Source: Arthrobacter sp. Leaf337
Lineage (GTDB): Bacteria > Actinomycetota > Actinomycetes > Actinomycetales > Micrococcaceae
DNA: 64,000 bases
NCBI RefSeq assembly: GCF_001423745.1
Contig: NZ_LMPC01000029.1
Coordinates: 102,835-166,834 of the forward strand
Direction: 5' to 3'
Of this stretch, positions 54,061 through 62,144 are shown piece after piece. Made by a program: the position numbers and the translations under genes. The notes under the pieces were generated by a model. It was not told the DNA's origin. It saw only the letters and a program-made list of their open reading frames with translations, and ran no database searches. How positions within the stretch are numbered: position 1 is the stretch's first letter; each line of letters starts with the position of its first letter.

Positions 54061-54070
54061 AGCCTAGTTC
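54061..54070. promoter_or_regulatory. Overlapping divergent -10 boxes for polA and the thioesterase gene
   Basis: Minus-strand TAGGCT (54066-54061) serves polA, seven bases before GTG 54053, with GTGAAA 17 bases further up as a possible -35. Plus-strand TAGTTC (54065-54070) could serve the thioesterase. The two start codons are only 19 bases apart, so the -10 boxes overlap. Confidence 0.45.
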
Positions 54071-54072
54071 CC

Positions 54073-54537
54073 ATGATGGACAATTTCACGCCCGGGCAGT
54101 TCGCCAACGAACTGGCAGCCGCTGGCGTTCCCGAAGAAATGCATGAGTGGCTCGGCGAATACGGCGTTGGCGCGCTGGTGGTGAAGATGGGGATCCATTT
54201 CCTCGAAATGAGCCCCGAACGCACCGTGGCCACCATGCCGGTTGAAGGCAACACCCAGGTGGCCGGGATCCTGCACGGCGGCGCCCACGTGGTGCTGGCC
54301 GAGACGCTTGGCTCGTTCGCTGCCGGGATGCATGCCGGTCCGGGACGGCAGGCTATGGGGATCGAGGTGGGAGCGACCCATCACCGGGCCATTGCCTCGG
54401 GCACTGTGACAGGAACCTGCACGGCCATCCACCTGGGCCGCACGCTCACGACCCACGAGGTCGTGATGACCGACGAGACGGGCCGCCGGCTGTCCACGGC
54501 CCGCATCACCAACCTGATCCGGGATATCGCCCCCTGA
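54073..54537 (+). CDS. Hotdog-fold thioesterase (PaaI-like)
   Basis: A 154-residue acyl-CoA thioesterase-type protein. The hotdog signature is VAGILHGGAHVVLAETLGSFAA, where HGG and the helix Glu shape the active site, followed by GIEVGATHHRAIASGTVTGTC. ATG 54073 or 54076 are both possible; the second gives five-base spacing from TAGTTC. Substrate unknown; related proteins act on phenylacetyl-CoA or menaquinone-pathway thioesters. Divergent from polA with a 19-base gap. Confidence 0.87.
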   Translation: MMDNFTPGQFANELAAAGVPEEMHEWLGEYGVGALVVKMGIHFLEMSPERTVATMPVEGNTQVAGILHGGAHVVLAETLGSFAAGMHAGPGRQAMGIEVGATHHRAIASGTVTGTCTAIHLGRTLTTHEVVMTDETGRRLSTARITNLIRDIAP

Positions 54538-54555
54538 CCTTCCGGCCGAGCACGT

Positions 54556-55098
54556 TCAGCCGAGCCGGTACCGCAGCTCGACTATTCCCCTGCCCATGGT
54601 GTTGGACGCCACCAGCTCCAACGGCCGGGTGGGACCTGTCTTGATGGGCAGCACAGGCTTACCGGCACCGAGCACCACCGGGATGATGGACACGATGATT
54701 TCGTCCAGCAGGCCGGCGTCGGCGAACTGGGCCGCGAGCTCTCCCCCGCCTACCAGCCAGATGTTCTTGCCGGCCGCCTCCGCCGTGAAGTCGTCCATGA
54801 ACTCGCGGACGTCGCCGCGGATAAACGTGATGTCCGCTCCCCGCGGGGCCGAATGTTCGTGGTGGGTGAAAACCCAGCTGGGGGTGTCAGGGTAGGGCCA
54901 GTTGCCGGGCTCGTGCTCCATGAGCCAGGCGTATGTTTCGCCGCCCATCACGATGCAGCCGACGTCGGCCATGAACGTTTCGTAGCTTTCCCGGCCGCCT
55001 TCGAACCCGTCGAACTGGAGGAGCCATGCCAGGTCGTCGTCGGACGTGGCAATGAATCCGTCGAGTGACGACGCCACAAAATATTGGAGACTGGACAT
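54556..55098 (-). CDS. Dihydrofolate reductase-like (RibD C-terminal domain) protein
   Basis: A 180-residue NADPH-binding protein of the DHFR/RibD_C fold. It begins MSSLQYFVASSLDGFIATSD, with VGCIVMGGETYAWL, IWLVGGGELAAQFADAGLLDEI and PVVLGAGKPVLP typical of the family. These are distinct from true folate enzymes, and the substrate is unknown. ATG 55098 lies six bases after TAGGCT. It converges on the thioesterase gene, the stops being 18 bases apart. Confidence 0.88.
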   Translation of the reverse strand: MSSLQYFVASSLDGFIATSDDDLAWLLQFDGFEGGRESYETFMADVGCIVMGGETYAWLMEHEPGNWPYPDTPSWVFTHHEHSAPRGADITFIRGDVREFMDDFTAEAAGKNIWLVGGGELAAQFADAGLLDEIIVSIIPVVLGAGKPVLPIKTGPTRPLELVASNTMGRGIVELRYRLG

Positions 55099-55104
55099 GG
55101 CCCC

Positions 55105-55110
55105 AGCCTA
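55105..55110 (-). promoter_or_regulatory. -10 box of a leaderless promoter for the DHFR-like gene
   Basis: TAGGCT on the minus strand, six bases (GGGGCC), then ATG 55098. It sits two bases past the stop of the gene upstream. Confidence 0.55.
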
Positions 55111-55111
55111 G

Positions 55112-55981
55112 TCATTTGGACTCGGGGTTCCCATACTCCACGCGCATACCGGGATCATCACGGAGCACCACCACTTTGCCGCTGCGGAGCGTCCAGCCCT
55201 CGTTGAGCAGGAATATGCGCCCGCCGCTAACCACCAATAACCGCAGGCCGCTGTACTGGTAAACGGGATGTTCCGCTGTTCCGCTGTACTGTTCGCGGAC
55301 GTTGGGCGCACTGATACCCAGCCGGTCCTTGCTGTACACAACGGCGGTGGGCAGGAGCGCGGACCGTTCCTCATAGCTCACCGCAAGTCCCCGTCCCAGC
55401 GCCTGGGCGAAGTCCGAGGTGCCCCAGAACAGCAGCAGGGTCACGAGGCAGAAGACCAGCGTCTTCTCGGACCCCCGCGACAGCGCGGCAAGGCTGCGTC
55501 CCGACGCTTCAGCGGTCCGCCGCCAAAGACTCAGGCCCCAGGCCGCGAGCAGCACACCGCCAGCCATAATGTACGGCACGAACAGCACGGTGCGTTCAGG
55601 TTGGACTATCACCACCAGCCACATGGCAGCTGCACAGGCCAGCCCGGTAAACAGAATTACCGCCGCGAGCCGCCGGATCCCCGCTACCCTGCCGGCGGCG
55701 AGTTGTCCGGCCAGGAGCCGGTCCAGGGACAGCCATGCGACAGCGACAAGCAGCAGCCAGACCAGCGGGATGAACAACGACGGGATGCTGCGGAGCACGA
55801 AATCCTGCACCGTGTACCCGAAGAGGCTGACGTCCAGCCCCATCGCCTTCGCTTGGGCATCCGTCCGTGCCCAGCCGAAGTAGACCAGCAATGCCGTGGC
55901 GATGGTTAACGGCGGGCCGATGACCGCCAGCATGTCGACGGCGCGCTTCCAGCGGGGGTCCGCCTCCGGCTCGCCGCTCAT
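55112..55981 (-). CDS. Uncharacterised multi-pass membrane protein
   Basis: Not recognised. The 289 residues have about five transmembrane segments (near 17-37, 61-84, 103-125, 130-150 and 175-193) and a C-terminal soluble domain of about 95 residues rich in beta-strand-like sequence (LRLLVVSGGRIFLLNEGW). No catalytic motif is seen. ATG 55981 overlaps the stop of the lipoprotein gene by four bases, so the two products are made together and may form an envelope complex. Function unknown. Confidence 0.75.
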   Translation of the reverse strand: MSGEPEADPRWKRAVDMLAVIGPPLTIATALLVYFGWARTDAQAKAMGLDVSLFGYTVQDFVLRSIPSLFIPLVWLLLVAVAWLSLDRLLAGQLAAGRVAGIRRLAAVILFTGLACAAAMWLVVIVQPERTVLFVPYIMAGGVLLAAWGLSLWRRTAEASGRSLAALSRGSEKTLVFCLVTLLLFWGTSDFAQALGRGLAVSYEERSALLPTAVVYSKDRLGISAPNVREQYSGTAEHPVYQYSGLRLLVVSGGRIFLLNEGWTLRSGKVVVLRDDPGMRVEYGNPESK

Positions 55982-57030
55982 GACTGCGGTTCCGTCAGCC
56001 GTGTTGTGGCCCCTGTCTGCGGCGGCGCGGACGGCGGCGCGGTCGTGGCGGGGCCTGACGTGGCCGGTTCAGACGGCGTGGGGCCGGGACCGGGCGGGGT
56101 CTCGTCGGAATACACCAGCACTGCTGCCCCGGAAACCGGCGGAGTGGCCTCCACTGTGACTCTGACAGAGGAGGCACCTGCGGCCGGAGGAGCGGAAAAT
56201 ACGAACGGACCGAACTGCGGGCCGAACTGCTGGCCGCCGTCGTCGATTGGAGTGCCGTCCACCAGGATTCTGTCCACGTTCACGAAGAACCCTTCCAGCC
56301 GCACCTGGGTGCCGCCGGCAGAGGAAACGGTGGGGGTGGGCTGGCCGGCAAATGGCCCGTCAAGGACAGTCAACCCTGTCAGCCGCCGGGGGCAGTCATC
56401 ACCGGCGCCTGCTGAATTTATTTGAAGCTGGGCTCCCGGGTGGGCGGTCCGGAGGTCCACGGCCTGGCGCAGGGATTCCGTGACCTTGATTTCCCAGCAC
56501 CTTTCGGGCGGCAGGCCTGTAACACCAGACAGCGCGGACCGGGCCCGGTCCCAGTCTCCGGGCAGACCCGTGGCCAGCGCCTGGCAGGTGGCCTCCGCAG
56601 CCGTCCACACGGCAGGAAACGCCGTGTTGAGGGTCGATTCGCGCAGGCCGGCGCAGTTGCGGTCCCGCACGAGTTCGTACAGAGTCCCCTCCGGCGGGTC
56701 AGAGGGCGCGGCCGGGCCGATGGGCACCCAGCGAATGACGACGGCGCCGGGCGCGGGCGGAGGCCCGTCGCCGGGCCCCGGGAGCGGGGCAACCGTTGGC
56801 GGGGCGTTAGAGGAGGCCGTCGATGTGGTGCCGGACCCGGCAGCGGATGCCGCCGTCGTCGTGGTTGTCCCAGGGCCCGGAGCCGGGGACGGCGGGATGA
56901 CACATCCGCTGGTGAGGAAGAGCGGCCCCAGAGCCGCCATGGTTCCCAGCAGCCCGACCAGGAGCCGGCCGGGTCGCCGGCCTGTTCGTCGGGCTGTTAG
57001 CCCGGCTGCTGCCCCGGTTTGACTGTGCAT
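55978..57030 (-). CDS. Uncharacterised Pro/Thr-rich lipoprotein
   Basis: Not recognised. ATG 57030 gives 350 residues. An Arg-rich N-region (ARRTGRRPGRLL) and a hydrophobic stretch end in the lipobox LFLTSGC with Cys43. Then come a Thr/Ser/Ala linker (TTTTTAASAAGSGTTSTASS), a Pro-rich segment, a cysteine-containing domain (Cys in RDRNCAGL, EATCQALA, PERCWEIKV, DDCPRRL), a beta-rich domain with SVRVTVEATPPVSGAAVLVY, and a Pro/Ala/Thr tail. It looks like a cell-surface protein anchored in the membrane. Co-translated with the membrane protein. Confidence 0.75.
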   Translation of the reverse strand: MHSQTGAAAGLTARRTGRRPGRLLVGLLGTMAALGPLFLTSGCVIPPSPAPGPGTTTTTAASAAGSGTTSTASSNAPPTVAPLPGPGDGPPPAPGAVVIRWVPIGPAAPSDPPEGTLYELVRDRNCAGLRESTLNTAFPAVWTAAEATCQALATGLPGDWDRARSALSGVTGLPPERCWEIKVTESLRQAVDLRTAHPGAQLQINSAGAGDDCPRRLTGLTVLDGPFAGQPTPTVSSAGGTQVRLEGFFVNVDRILVDGTPIDDGGQQFGPQFGPFVFSAPPAAGASSVRVTVEATPPVSGAAVLVYSDETPPGPGPTPSEPATSGPATTAPPSAPPQTGATTRLTEPQS

Positions 57031-57223
57031 GACAGACCCACCTGCTTGCGGTTCCCGGCAGGGGAACCGGCCTGGATAGAACCCTTCGGGATGACTCCCG
57101 GCATCGGCCGGCACCGGGGCCGGACCAAACACGCTGAAACAGTGTTAACTATTCCCCCGATGGGCGATATCCGCCAGAGCAGCACCTTGCGTTCCAGCCT
57201 TGGCGCCGGGGCCGGCGCTGATG

Positions 57224-57445
57224 CTACTTGCTGAAGTACGGAATGATCAGGTACAGCCCGAAGAGCACCGCGAGGCCGCACAGTCCGAAGCAGGCGTACG
57301 CCAGCGACTTCATCCACCGCGGCGTGGCCTGCTCGGAATCACCCGCGATCGCGGTGAACCGGACTCCGACGGAGTAAAGGACCACAACCGTCACCGCCGC
57401 CAGGAGCGTGGCGCCCGCCACCTGGACCAGTTCCAACCATTTCAT
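57224..57445 (-). CDS. Small two-helix membrane protein encoded with the Pit transporter
   Basis: A 73-residue protein with two hydrophobic helices (about 9-31, AGATLLAAVTVVVLYSVGVRF, and 48-70) and a short polar loop (AIAGDSEQATPRW). The ATG at 57445 overlaps the pit stop by four bases, so it is co-translated with the transporter and may be an accessory subunit or regulator. I know no characterised family for it. Function unknown. Confidence 0.75.
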   Translation of the reverse strand: MKWLELVQVAGATLLAAVTVVVLYSVGVRFTAIAGDSEQATPRWMKSLAYACFGLCGLAVLFGLYLIIPYFSK

Positions 57446-58653
57446 TTGTTTCCACCGTTCAGCTTGTGGGCGCGACTGGCGGCCAGTGCCTTCTTCTTGC
57501 GGAAGCGGACGGCCTGCCCTGCTTCCTCGACCTCCACGGCATTGTGGTGGCCCACATGGGACTTTCGGGACTGCACGAACATGAACAGCACGGCGCCAGT
57601 TCCGGCCACAGCGGCAATGACCACTCCCACGACGCCGGTCTTCACCAGCAGGGCGGTCAGGGCGCCGACGATCCCGGCGGCAGGAAGCGTAAAGAGCCAG
57701 CCGACGGCGATCCGTCCGGCGGTGCCCCAGCGCACGGAGGTGCCTTTGCGGCCCAGCCCCGAGCCGATCACGGAACCGGACGCCACCTGGGTGGTGGACA
57801 GCGCAAAGCCCAGGTGCGAGGAAGCCAGGATCGCCGAGGCCGTGCTGGCTTCGGCTGCGAATCCCTGGGCGGGCTTGACGTCGGTAAGGCCGGAGCCCAT
57901 GGTGCGGATGATCCGCCAGCCTCCGGCGTACGTGCCGATGGCAATGGCGAAGGCACAGGCTGCAATGACCCAGAACTGCGGACCGGAGCCCGGCTGCTGC
58001 GTTCCGGCGGCAATCAGCACGAGGGTGATGATGCCCATGGTCTTCTGCGCATCGTTGGTTCCGTGCGCCAGTGCCACGAGGCTGGACGTGAAGATCTGGC
58101 CGGTGCGGAAACCGCCACGCTTCTGGGTGAGCTTGCTGCCGGTCTCCGGGTCGTGCCGGGACGTCAGTGCGTAGGCGAGGCGGGTGCAGACGTAGGCCAC
58201 GCCGCCGGCAATGACCGGAGCGAAGATCGCTGGGAGGATGACCTTCTGCATGAGGGATTCAAAGTTCACCGAATGGATGCCGATGCCGGCGATCGCTGCG
58301 CCGATGAGGCCGCCGAAGAGGGCGTGTGACGAACTTGACGGGAGTCCCTTAAGCCACGTGATCATGTTCCAGAGGATGGCGCCCATCAAGCCGGCAAAGA
58401 TGATGTCCGGGGTGATCTGGATGCCGTCGGACCCTTCCTTGATGATTCCGCCGGAAACAGTCTTGGCCACTTCGGTGGAAAGGAAGGCTCCGACCAGGTT
58501 CAGGACCGCTGCGAGGGCAACCGCCGTCTTGGGTTTGATGGCACCGGTGGCAATAGGCGTAGCCATTGCGTTCGCGGTGTCATGAAAACCGTTGGTGAAG
58601 TCGAAAAAAAGTGCCAGCGCTATTACCAGCGCCACCATGACGGTGATTTCCAC
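57442..58653 (-). CDS. pit: Low-affinity inorganic phosphate transporter (PiT family)
   Basis: Proton- or cation-coupled phosphate importer, also able to carry metal-phosphate. The 403 residues hold two PiT repeats, FFDFTNGFHDTANAMATPIATG and, inverted in the membrane, LVALAHGTNDAQKTMGIITL, each with the conserved N-D pair. About ten transmembrane helices and a basic C-terminal tail (RFRKKKALAASRAHK). GTG 58653 has only a weak ribosome-binding site. No Pho box was recognised in the 170 bases upstream. Confidence 0.94.
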   Translation of the reverse strand: MEITVMVALVIALALFFDFTNGFHDTANAMATPIATGAIKPKTAVALAAVLNLVGAFLSTEVAKTVSGGIIKEGSDGIQITPDIIFAGLMGAILWNMITWLKGLPSSSSHALFGGLIGAAIAGIGIHSVNFESLMQKVILPAIFAPVIAGGVAYVCTRLAYALTSRHDPETGSKLTQKRGGFRTGQIFTSSLVALAHGTNDAQKTMGIITLVLIAAGTQQPGSGPQFWVIAACAFAIAIGTYAGGWRIIRTMGSGLTDVKPAQGFAAEASTASAILASSHLGFALSTTQVASGSVIGSGLGRKGTSVRWGTAGRIAVGWLFTLPAAGIVGALTALLVKTGVVGVVIAAVAGTGAVLFMFVQSRKSHVGHHNAVEVEEAGQAVRFRKKKALAASRAHKLNGGNK

Positions 58654-58823
58654 CTGTTGCCCAATCTGCAGAGTCGACGGTCAGCAGTTCCACTTCCCCG
58701 GTGCCCCGTCCGCACGCAGCGTTACCCCGGTGTTTGCCGGAAGTTCAGGTGGTGTTGTTCGGAAGGGGCTTGAAACCTTATCGATCGTACGCGTCAACGC
58801 CGTGAGGACAAAACAACCGGCGG

Positions 58824-59318
58824 TCAAAGGAAAGCACGCACGGCCTCCAGCTCAGCGCGGGACAATCCACGCCTGGGCTGCGGCGAAATCAGCAGCAGGC
58901 GCGGGCCAAGGATGGAAGCCCACGCCCGGGCCTCGGTCTCGAAATCGAGCTGGTCGTCGATCCAGACGGCACGGTCCGGCGCAGACACCTCGATGTCCCG
59001 CTGCAGTGCCTGCAGTTTCCACCAGCCTTCGCCGCTGCCCAGTCCATTGCTCGCCAGCACAGGCCATTCCTGCCCGGCAAGGCCGATCGCGGGGCACAAG
59101 TAATCCGGTGCCATCTCCTCCCAGCTGGTAAGCCAGACGCATCGGAGGCCGGGTGTCCTGGACAGTGCGTTGAGGGACTCCACGAGCTCACCGGCGTATG
59201 CGACTTCAAGCAACCCGGCGTCGGAAATTCGCCACCGGCTCCCCCAGTCCGTGGTGCCGGCCGCCCCGAACGGGCAAATCACGCCGTCCACGTCCAGGTA
59301 GAGGGAGACATTCCTCAC
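58824..59318 (-). CDS. Small HAD-like hydrolase
   Basis: A 164-residue protein from GTG 59318 with AGGAAAGGA upstream. HAD motif I is LYLDVDGVICPFG, a motif II-like Ser/Thr sits in VWLTSWEEMAPDYL, and VWIDDQLDFETEARAWA supplies the paired aspartates of motif IV. There is no cap domain. It resembles the HAD domain described from Swiss-army-knife RNA-repair proteins, but no repair partner is nearby. Substrate unknown. It stands alone between pit and the gentisate cluster. Confidence 0.82.
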   Translation of the reverse strand: MRNVSLYLDVDGVICPFGAAGTTDWGSRWRISDAGLLEVAYAGELVESLNALSRTPGLRCVWLTSWEEMAPDYLCPAIGLAGQEWPVLASNGLGSGEGWWKLQALQRDIEVSAPDRAVWIDDQLDFETEARAWASILGPRLLLISPQPRRGLSRAELEAVRAFL

Positions 59319-59420
59319 GCCCGGGTCCTTTCCTCCAAGAGCTCCACGCCCTTCAGATGCTCCACAAAAAACGTTACCGACGGCGGGTGGGACGGGCAAC
59401 CGCCTCCGTGCCAACGGGAA

Positions 59421-59452
59421 AAGTGCCGGACACGGTCACGAGTCCGGCACTT
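59421..59452 (-). terminator. Terminator of the 3-hydroxybenzoate operon
   Basis: AAGTGCCGGAC (59421-59431) and GTCCGGCACTT (59442-59452) form an 11-bp stem with a 10-base loop. On the minus strand it ends in TTTT, 34 bases past the monooxygenase stop. Confidence 0.85.
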
Positions 59453-59485
59453 CCCAGGGTGCAGCGTTAGGGCTGGAGCGTAAGA

Positions 59486-60736
59486 CTAGGCGGGGACTTT
59501 CGCCGCCGCTGCCGCATTCCGTGCCGCGGGAACTCCCTCGCCGGCCTGGCCGTACAGCCAGTCGTTGTACTGGAAGTCGTTGTCCTTCCGGCTCTTGAAG
59601 AGCAGATTGCGCAGGGTCCGGGCAAGCCCGGAGACGTGCCAGGATTCGCCCCAGACGCGGGCAGTGCGCTGGACCCTGGCGGTCCGGCCGGCACGAATGC
59701 TGTTGAAGTCCTTGATCGCACCGTCCCAGGCTTCCGGGTTGATGCCTTCCGCGGTGAAGACGGTTCCGTTGCTGACGTCCTGCAGCACAGCGGCGTCTTC
59801 GAGGGCCTGGCAGGCACCCTGGGCGAGGTACTGGAGCATCGGGTGCGCGGCGTCGCCCATCAGCACCATCCGGCCGGCCACCCAGTTCTCGATCGGGTCG
59901 CGGTCGTACATGGGCCACCGGATGCCGGTGGCCAGGTTCTTGAGCGCGTCCTGAACCGCCGGAACGCAGTCCTTGTAGGCCGCCTCGAGCTCGTCGACGC
60001 CGCCGTACTGCTCTTCGCCGCGCTCGAAGGAGGCGGATTTGAAGACGGCCACAGTGTTCAGCAGCTCGCCCTTGCGCAGCGGGTACTGTACGAGGTGGCA
60101 GTCCGGGCCGAGGTAGACGATGACGTCCTCGAGGTCGGTCTTGGGGGTGTTTTCGGTGATGGGCACGGTGCCGCGGTATGCCACGTAGGCCGAGGGCACC
60201 GGCTCGTCGCTGGCCACGAGCGGACGCAGGGTGGACTTGAGTCCGTCGGCGCCGATCACGACGTCGGCCTCGAAGTCCACGCCGGCCGCCGTGTGGGCCA
60301 CACCGCGGCCGTTCACGGTCTCAACGCTCTCGACCATGACGTCGTTGACCAGCGTCACGCCGGCCGCTTCACAGCCTTCGAGGAGGACACGGTGCAGGTC
60401 GCTGCGGTGGATTACGACGTACGGGGCGCCGTAGCGTTCCTCGAACTCCGCGCCGAGCGTCTGGCGGGTCAGCTCCTCGCCGGTGACGGCGTCGCGGAAC
60501 ACCAGGTGCTTGGGCTGGACACCGATTTCCAGTGCCTTTTCCAGCAGGCCCCAGCGCCGGAGGACGCGGGAAGCGTTGGGGGCCATCTGCAGACCCGCGC
60601 CCACCTCGCCGAATTCGGGGGCACGCTCCACGAGGGTGACGTTGGCGCCGTTTTCACGCAGCGCGAGGGCTCCGGCCAGTCCGGCCATTCCCCCTCCGAT
60701 GACGAGGACATCGGTGGACGTGGCGTGCTCAGACAT
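59486..60736 (-). CDS. FAD-dependent monooxygenase, probable 3-hydroxybenzoate 6-hydroxylase
   Basis: Flavoprotein hydroxylase predicted to turn 3-hydroxybenzoate into gentisate with NAD(P)H and O2. ATG 60736 with AGGAG upstream gives 416 residues. FAD motifs: VLVIGGGMAGLAGALALREN at the N-terminus, VIGADGLKSTLRPLV (DG motif) and VLMGDAAHPMLQYLAQGACQALEDA (GD motif). The exact substrate is inferred from the gentisate 1,2-dioxygenase gene nearby; salicylate 5- or other hydroxylation is less likely. The start overlaps the transporter stop by eight bases, giving a transporter-enzyme operon. Confidence 0.88.
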   Translation of the reverse strand: MSEHATSTDVLVIGGGMAGLAGALALRENGANVTLVERAPEFGEVGAGLQMAPNASRVLRRWGLLEKALEIGVQPKHLVFRDAVTGEELTRQTLGAEFEERYGAPYVVIHRSDLHRVLLEGCEAAGVTLVNDVMVESVETVNGRGVAHTAAGVDFEADVVIGADGLKSTLRPLVASDEPVPSAYVAYRGTVPITENTPKTDLEDVIVYLGPDCHLVQYPLRKGELLNTVAVFKSASFERGEEQYGGVDELEAAYKDCVPAVQDALKNLATGIRWPMYDRDPIENWVAGRMVLMGDAAHPMLQYLAQGACQALEDAAVLQDVSNGTVFTAEGINPEAWDGAIKDFNSIRAGRTARVQRTARVWGESWHVSGLARTLRNLLFKSRKDNDFQYNDWLYGQAGEGVPAARNAAAAAKVPA

Positions 60737-62087
60737 TGCTTGCTCCTGTAGGTGAGTGTGAGGTTGAAATTTTTGACTTGAGTTTGAGGCCGACGGCGGC
60801 CAGCAGCACCGCTGCGATGGCTGCTGCCCCGGCGAAGGCGATGAAGTTGGAGTTGACGCCCATTCCGGCGGCCAGCAGGAGGCCACCCACCTGGGGTGCG
60901 ACGACGGCGCCGATGCGGCCTGTCCCGAGCGCCCAGCCCAGCGCGGTGCCCCGCAGGTGTCCGGGATAGTGGCTCGCGACGGCGGCGATGATCAGGCACT
61001 GTGTGCCGTGGGTGCCGACGCCCGCAAGGACCAGCATGAGGTAGACCACGGTGACAGGAGGTCCCGTGACCAGTACCACGAGCGCACCCGCAGCGACCGC
61101 CGCGGCGGCGATCGCCGTCGGAATCGGACCGAAGCGGGTCCCGGCCCAGGCAGTAATGACTGAACCGGCCACCGCACCCAGGTTGAGGGCCAGGGTGAAG
61201 GTCAGGGCGGATCCCAGGTTGTATCCGGCCAGTTGCATGAGGTTGGGCAGCCAGGTTCCGAGTCCGTACCAGGCGAACAGGGTGGCGATCGTCGCCAGGG
61301 CAAACAGCAGGCTTACCCCCAGGTACGGTGCCCGGAGCAGGGAAGAGAAGCCGGACGGTTCCCTGACTGCGCGGCCCTTCCCGGCGGCCTTCGCCGGGCC
61401 TTGACCTGCGGCCTTGTCTGCTGCACTGACCGGAGTCAGTGTCTCCGGGAGGTATTTCAGTCCCAGCGGCACGACGATCACCAGGGCCAGGACGGCCACG
61501 AGGAACATCGACTGCCAGCCGAAGGCGGGAATCAGCTGGATGCCGACCAGTGCGGCGATTGATCCGCCGATGGGGACACCGGACATCATCAGGGTGGCGA
61601 TGGTGGACCGCCACTTGGTGGGGACGAGTTCGGCAACAAGGGCGTTCGCCGACGGCACCAGGCCGCCGAGCCCGATGCCGGCAAGGAGCCGCATAACGCC
61701 GAAGACGGCAGCGTTGGGAGCGAAGGCGCAGAGGACAGTGAAGATGGAGAAAACGACGGCGCAGCCCAGGATGGTGCGGCGGCGGCCCCACGAGTCGGCC
61801 ATCCGGCCGGCAAAGATCGCCCCGATCATCATGCCGAGGAAGGCCATGGATCCGATGGTCCCGGCGGTGGCCTTGTTCAGGCCCCAGCCGGTCTCGGTGA
61901 TCAGGGACGACTGGACAGTCCCGTAGACGATGAGGTCATAGCCATCGAAGACCACCAGTAGCCAGCAGACGAGGACGGCGGCGGCCGAAGCTTTCGAGAA
62001 CCGCGATGCAGGCCCATCAACGGTTGTGGGGGCGGAAGCCCCCGGCGAGGACCGTTGCGGCACTGCAGCGGAAGGTGTGTGATTCAT
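60729..62087 (-). CDS. MFS aromatic acid:H+ symporter (AAHS family)
   Basis: Predicted importer of 3-hydroxybenzoate or a related aromatic acid. ATG 62087 (MNHTPSAAVPQRSS) gives 452 residues with 12 helices. The AAHS signature in helix 1 is FDGYDLIVYGTV (compare PcaK/BenK DGxD), and loop 2 has RMADSWGRRRTILG. The central loop is basic (AAGKGRAVREPSGFSSLL). It is first in the minus-strand operon ahead of the hydroxylase and divergent from the IclR gene. GACAGT six bases before the ATG may be a leaderless -10 box. Confidence 0.9.
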   Translation of the reverse strand: MNHTPSAAVPQRSSPGASAPTTVDGPASRFSKASAAAVLVCWLLVVFDGYDLIVYGTVQSSLITETGWGLNKATAGTIGSMAFLGMMIGAIFAGRMADSWGRRRTILGCAVVFSIFTVLCAFAPNAAVFGVMRLLAGIGLGGLVPSANALVAELVPTKWRSTIATLMMSGVPIGGSIAALVGIQLIPAFGWQSMFLVAVLALVIVVPLGLKYLPETLTPVSAADKAAGQGPAKAAGKGRAVREPSGFSSLLRAPYLGVSLLFALATIATLFAWYGLGTWLPNLMQLAGYNLGSALTFTLALNLGAVAGSVITAWAGTRFGPIPTAIAAAAVAAGALVVLVTGPPVTVVYLMLVLAGVGTHGTQCLIIAAVASHYPGHLRGTALGWALGTGRIGAVVAPQVGGLLLAAGMGVNSNFIAFAGAAAIAAVLLAAVGLKLKSKISTSHSPTGASNV

Positions 62088-62123
62088 GCCACTACTGTCA
62101 TGGCCGTTGGAGGTGAACCACAA

Positions 62124-62129
62124 TACAAT
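62124..62129 (+). promoter_or_regulatory. -10 box of the leaderless IclR gene
   Basis: TACAAT, six bases (TCTGAT), then GTG 62136. The regulator's own operator overlaps this box and the start codon. Confidence 0.65.
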
Positions 62130-62144
62130 TCTGATGTGCAGAAA
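62128..62144. promoter_or_regulatory. Candidate IclR operator 1 (regulator/transporter)
   Basis: ATTCTG-ATGTG-CAGAAA, an inverted repeat preceded by CA, matching operator 2 at 62972-62988. It covers the -10 box and GTG of the regulator gene, implying self-repression, and lies at -41 to -57 from the proposed transporter start at 62087, an activator-like position. Confidence 0.6.

Noticed and set aside
57049..57069. CGGTTCCC/GGGAACCG hairpin upstream of the lipoprotein gene
   Set aside because: Only 8 bp with no T tract, and it lies within the likely leader of the gene; too weak to call a terminator.
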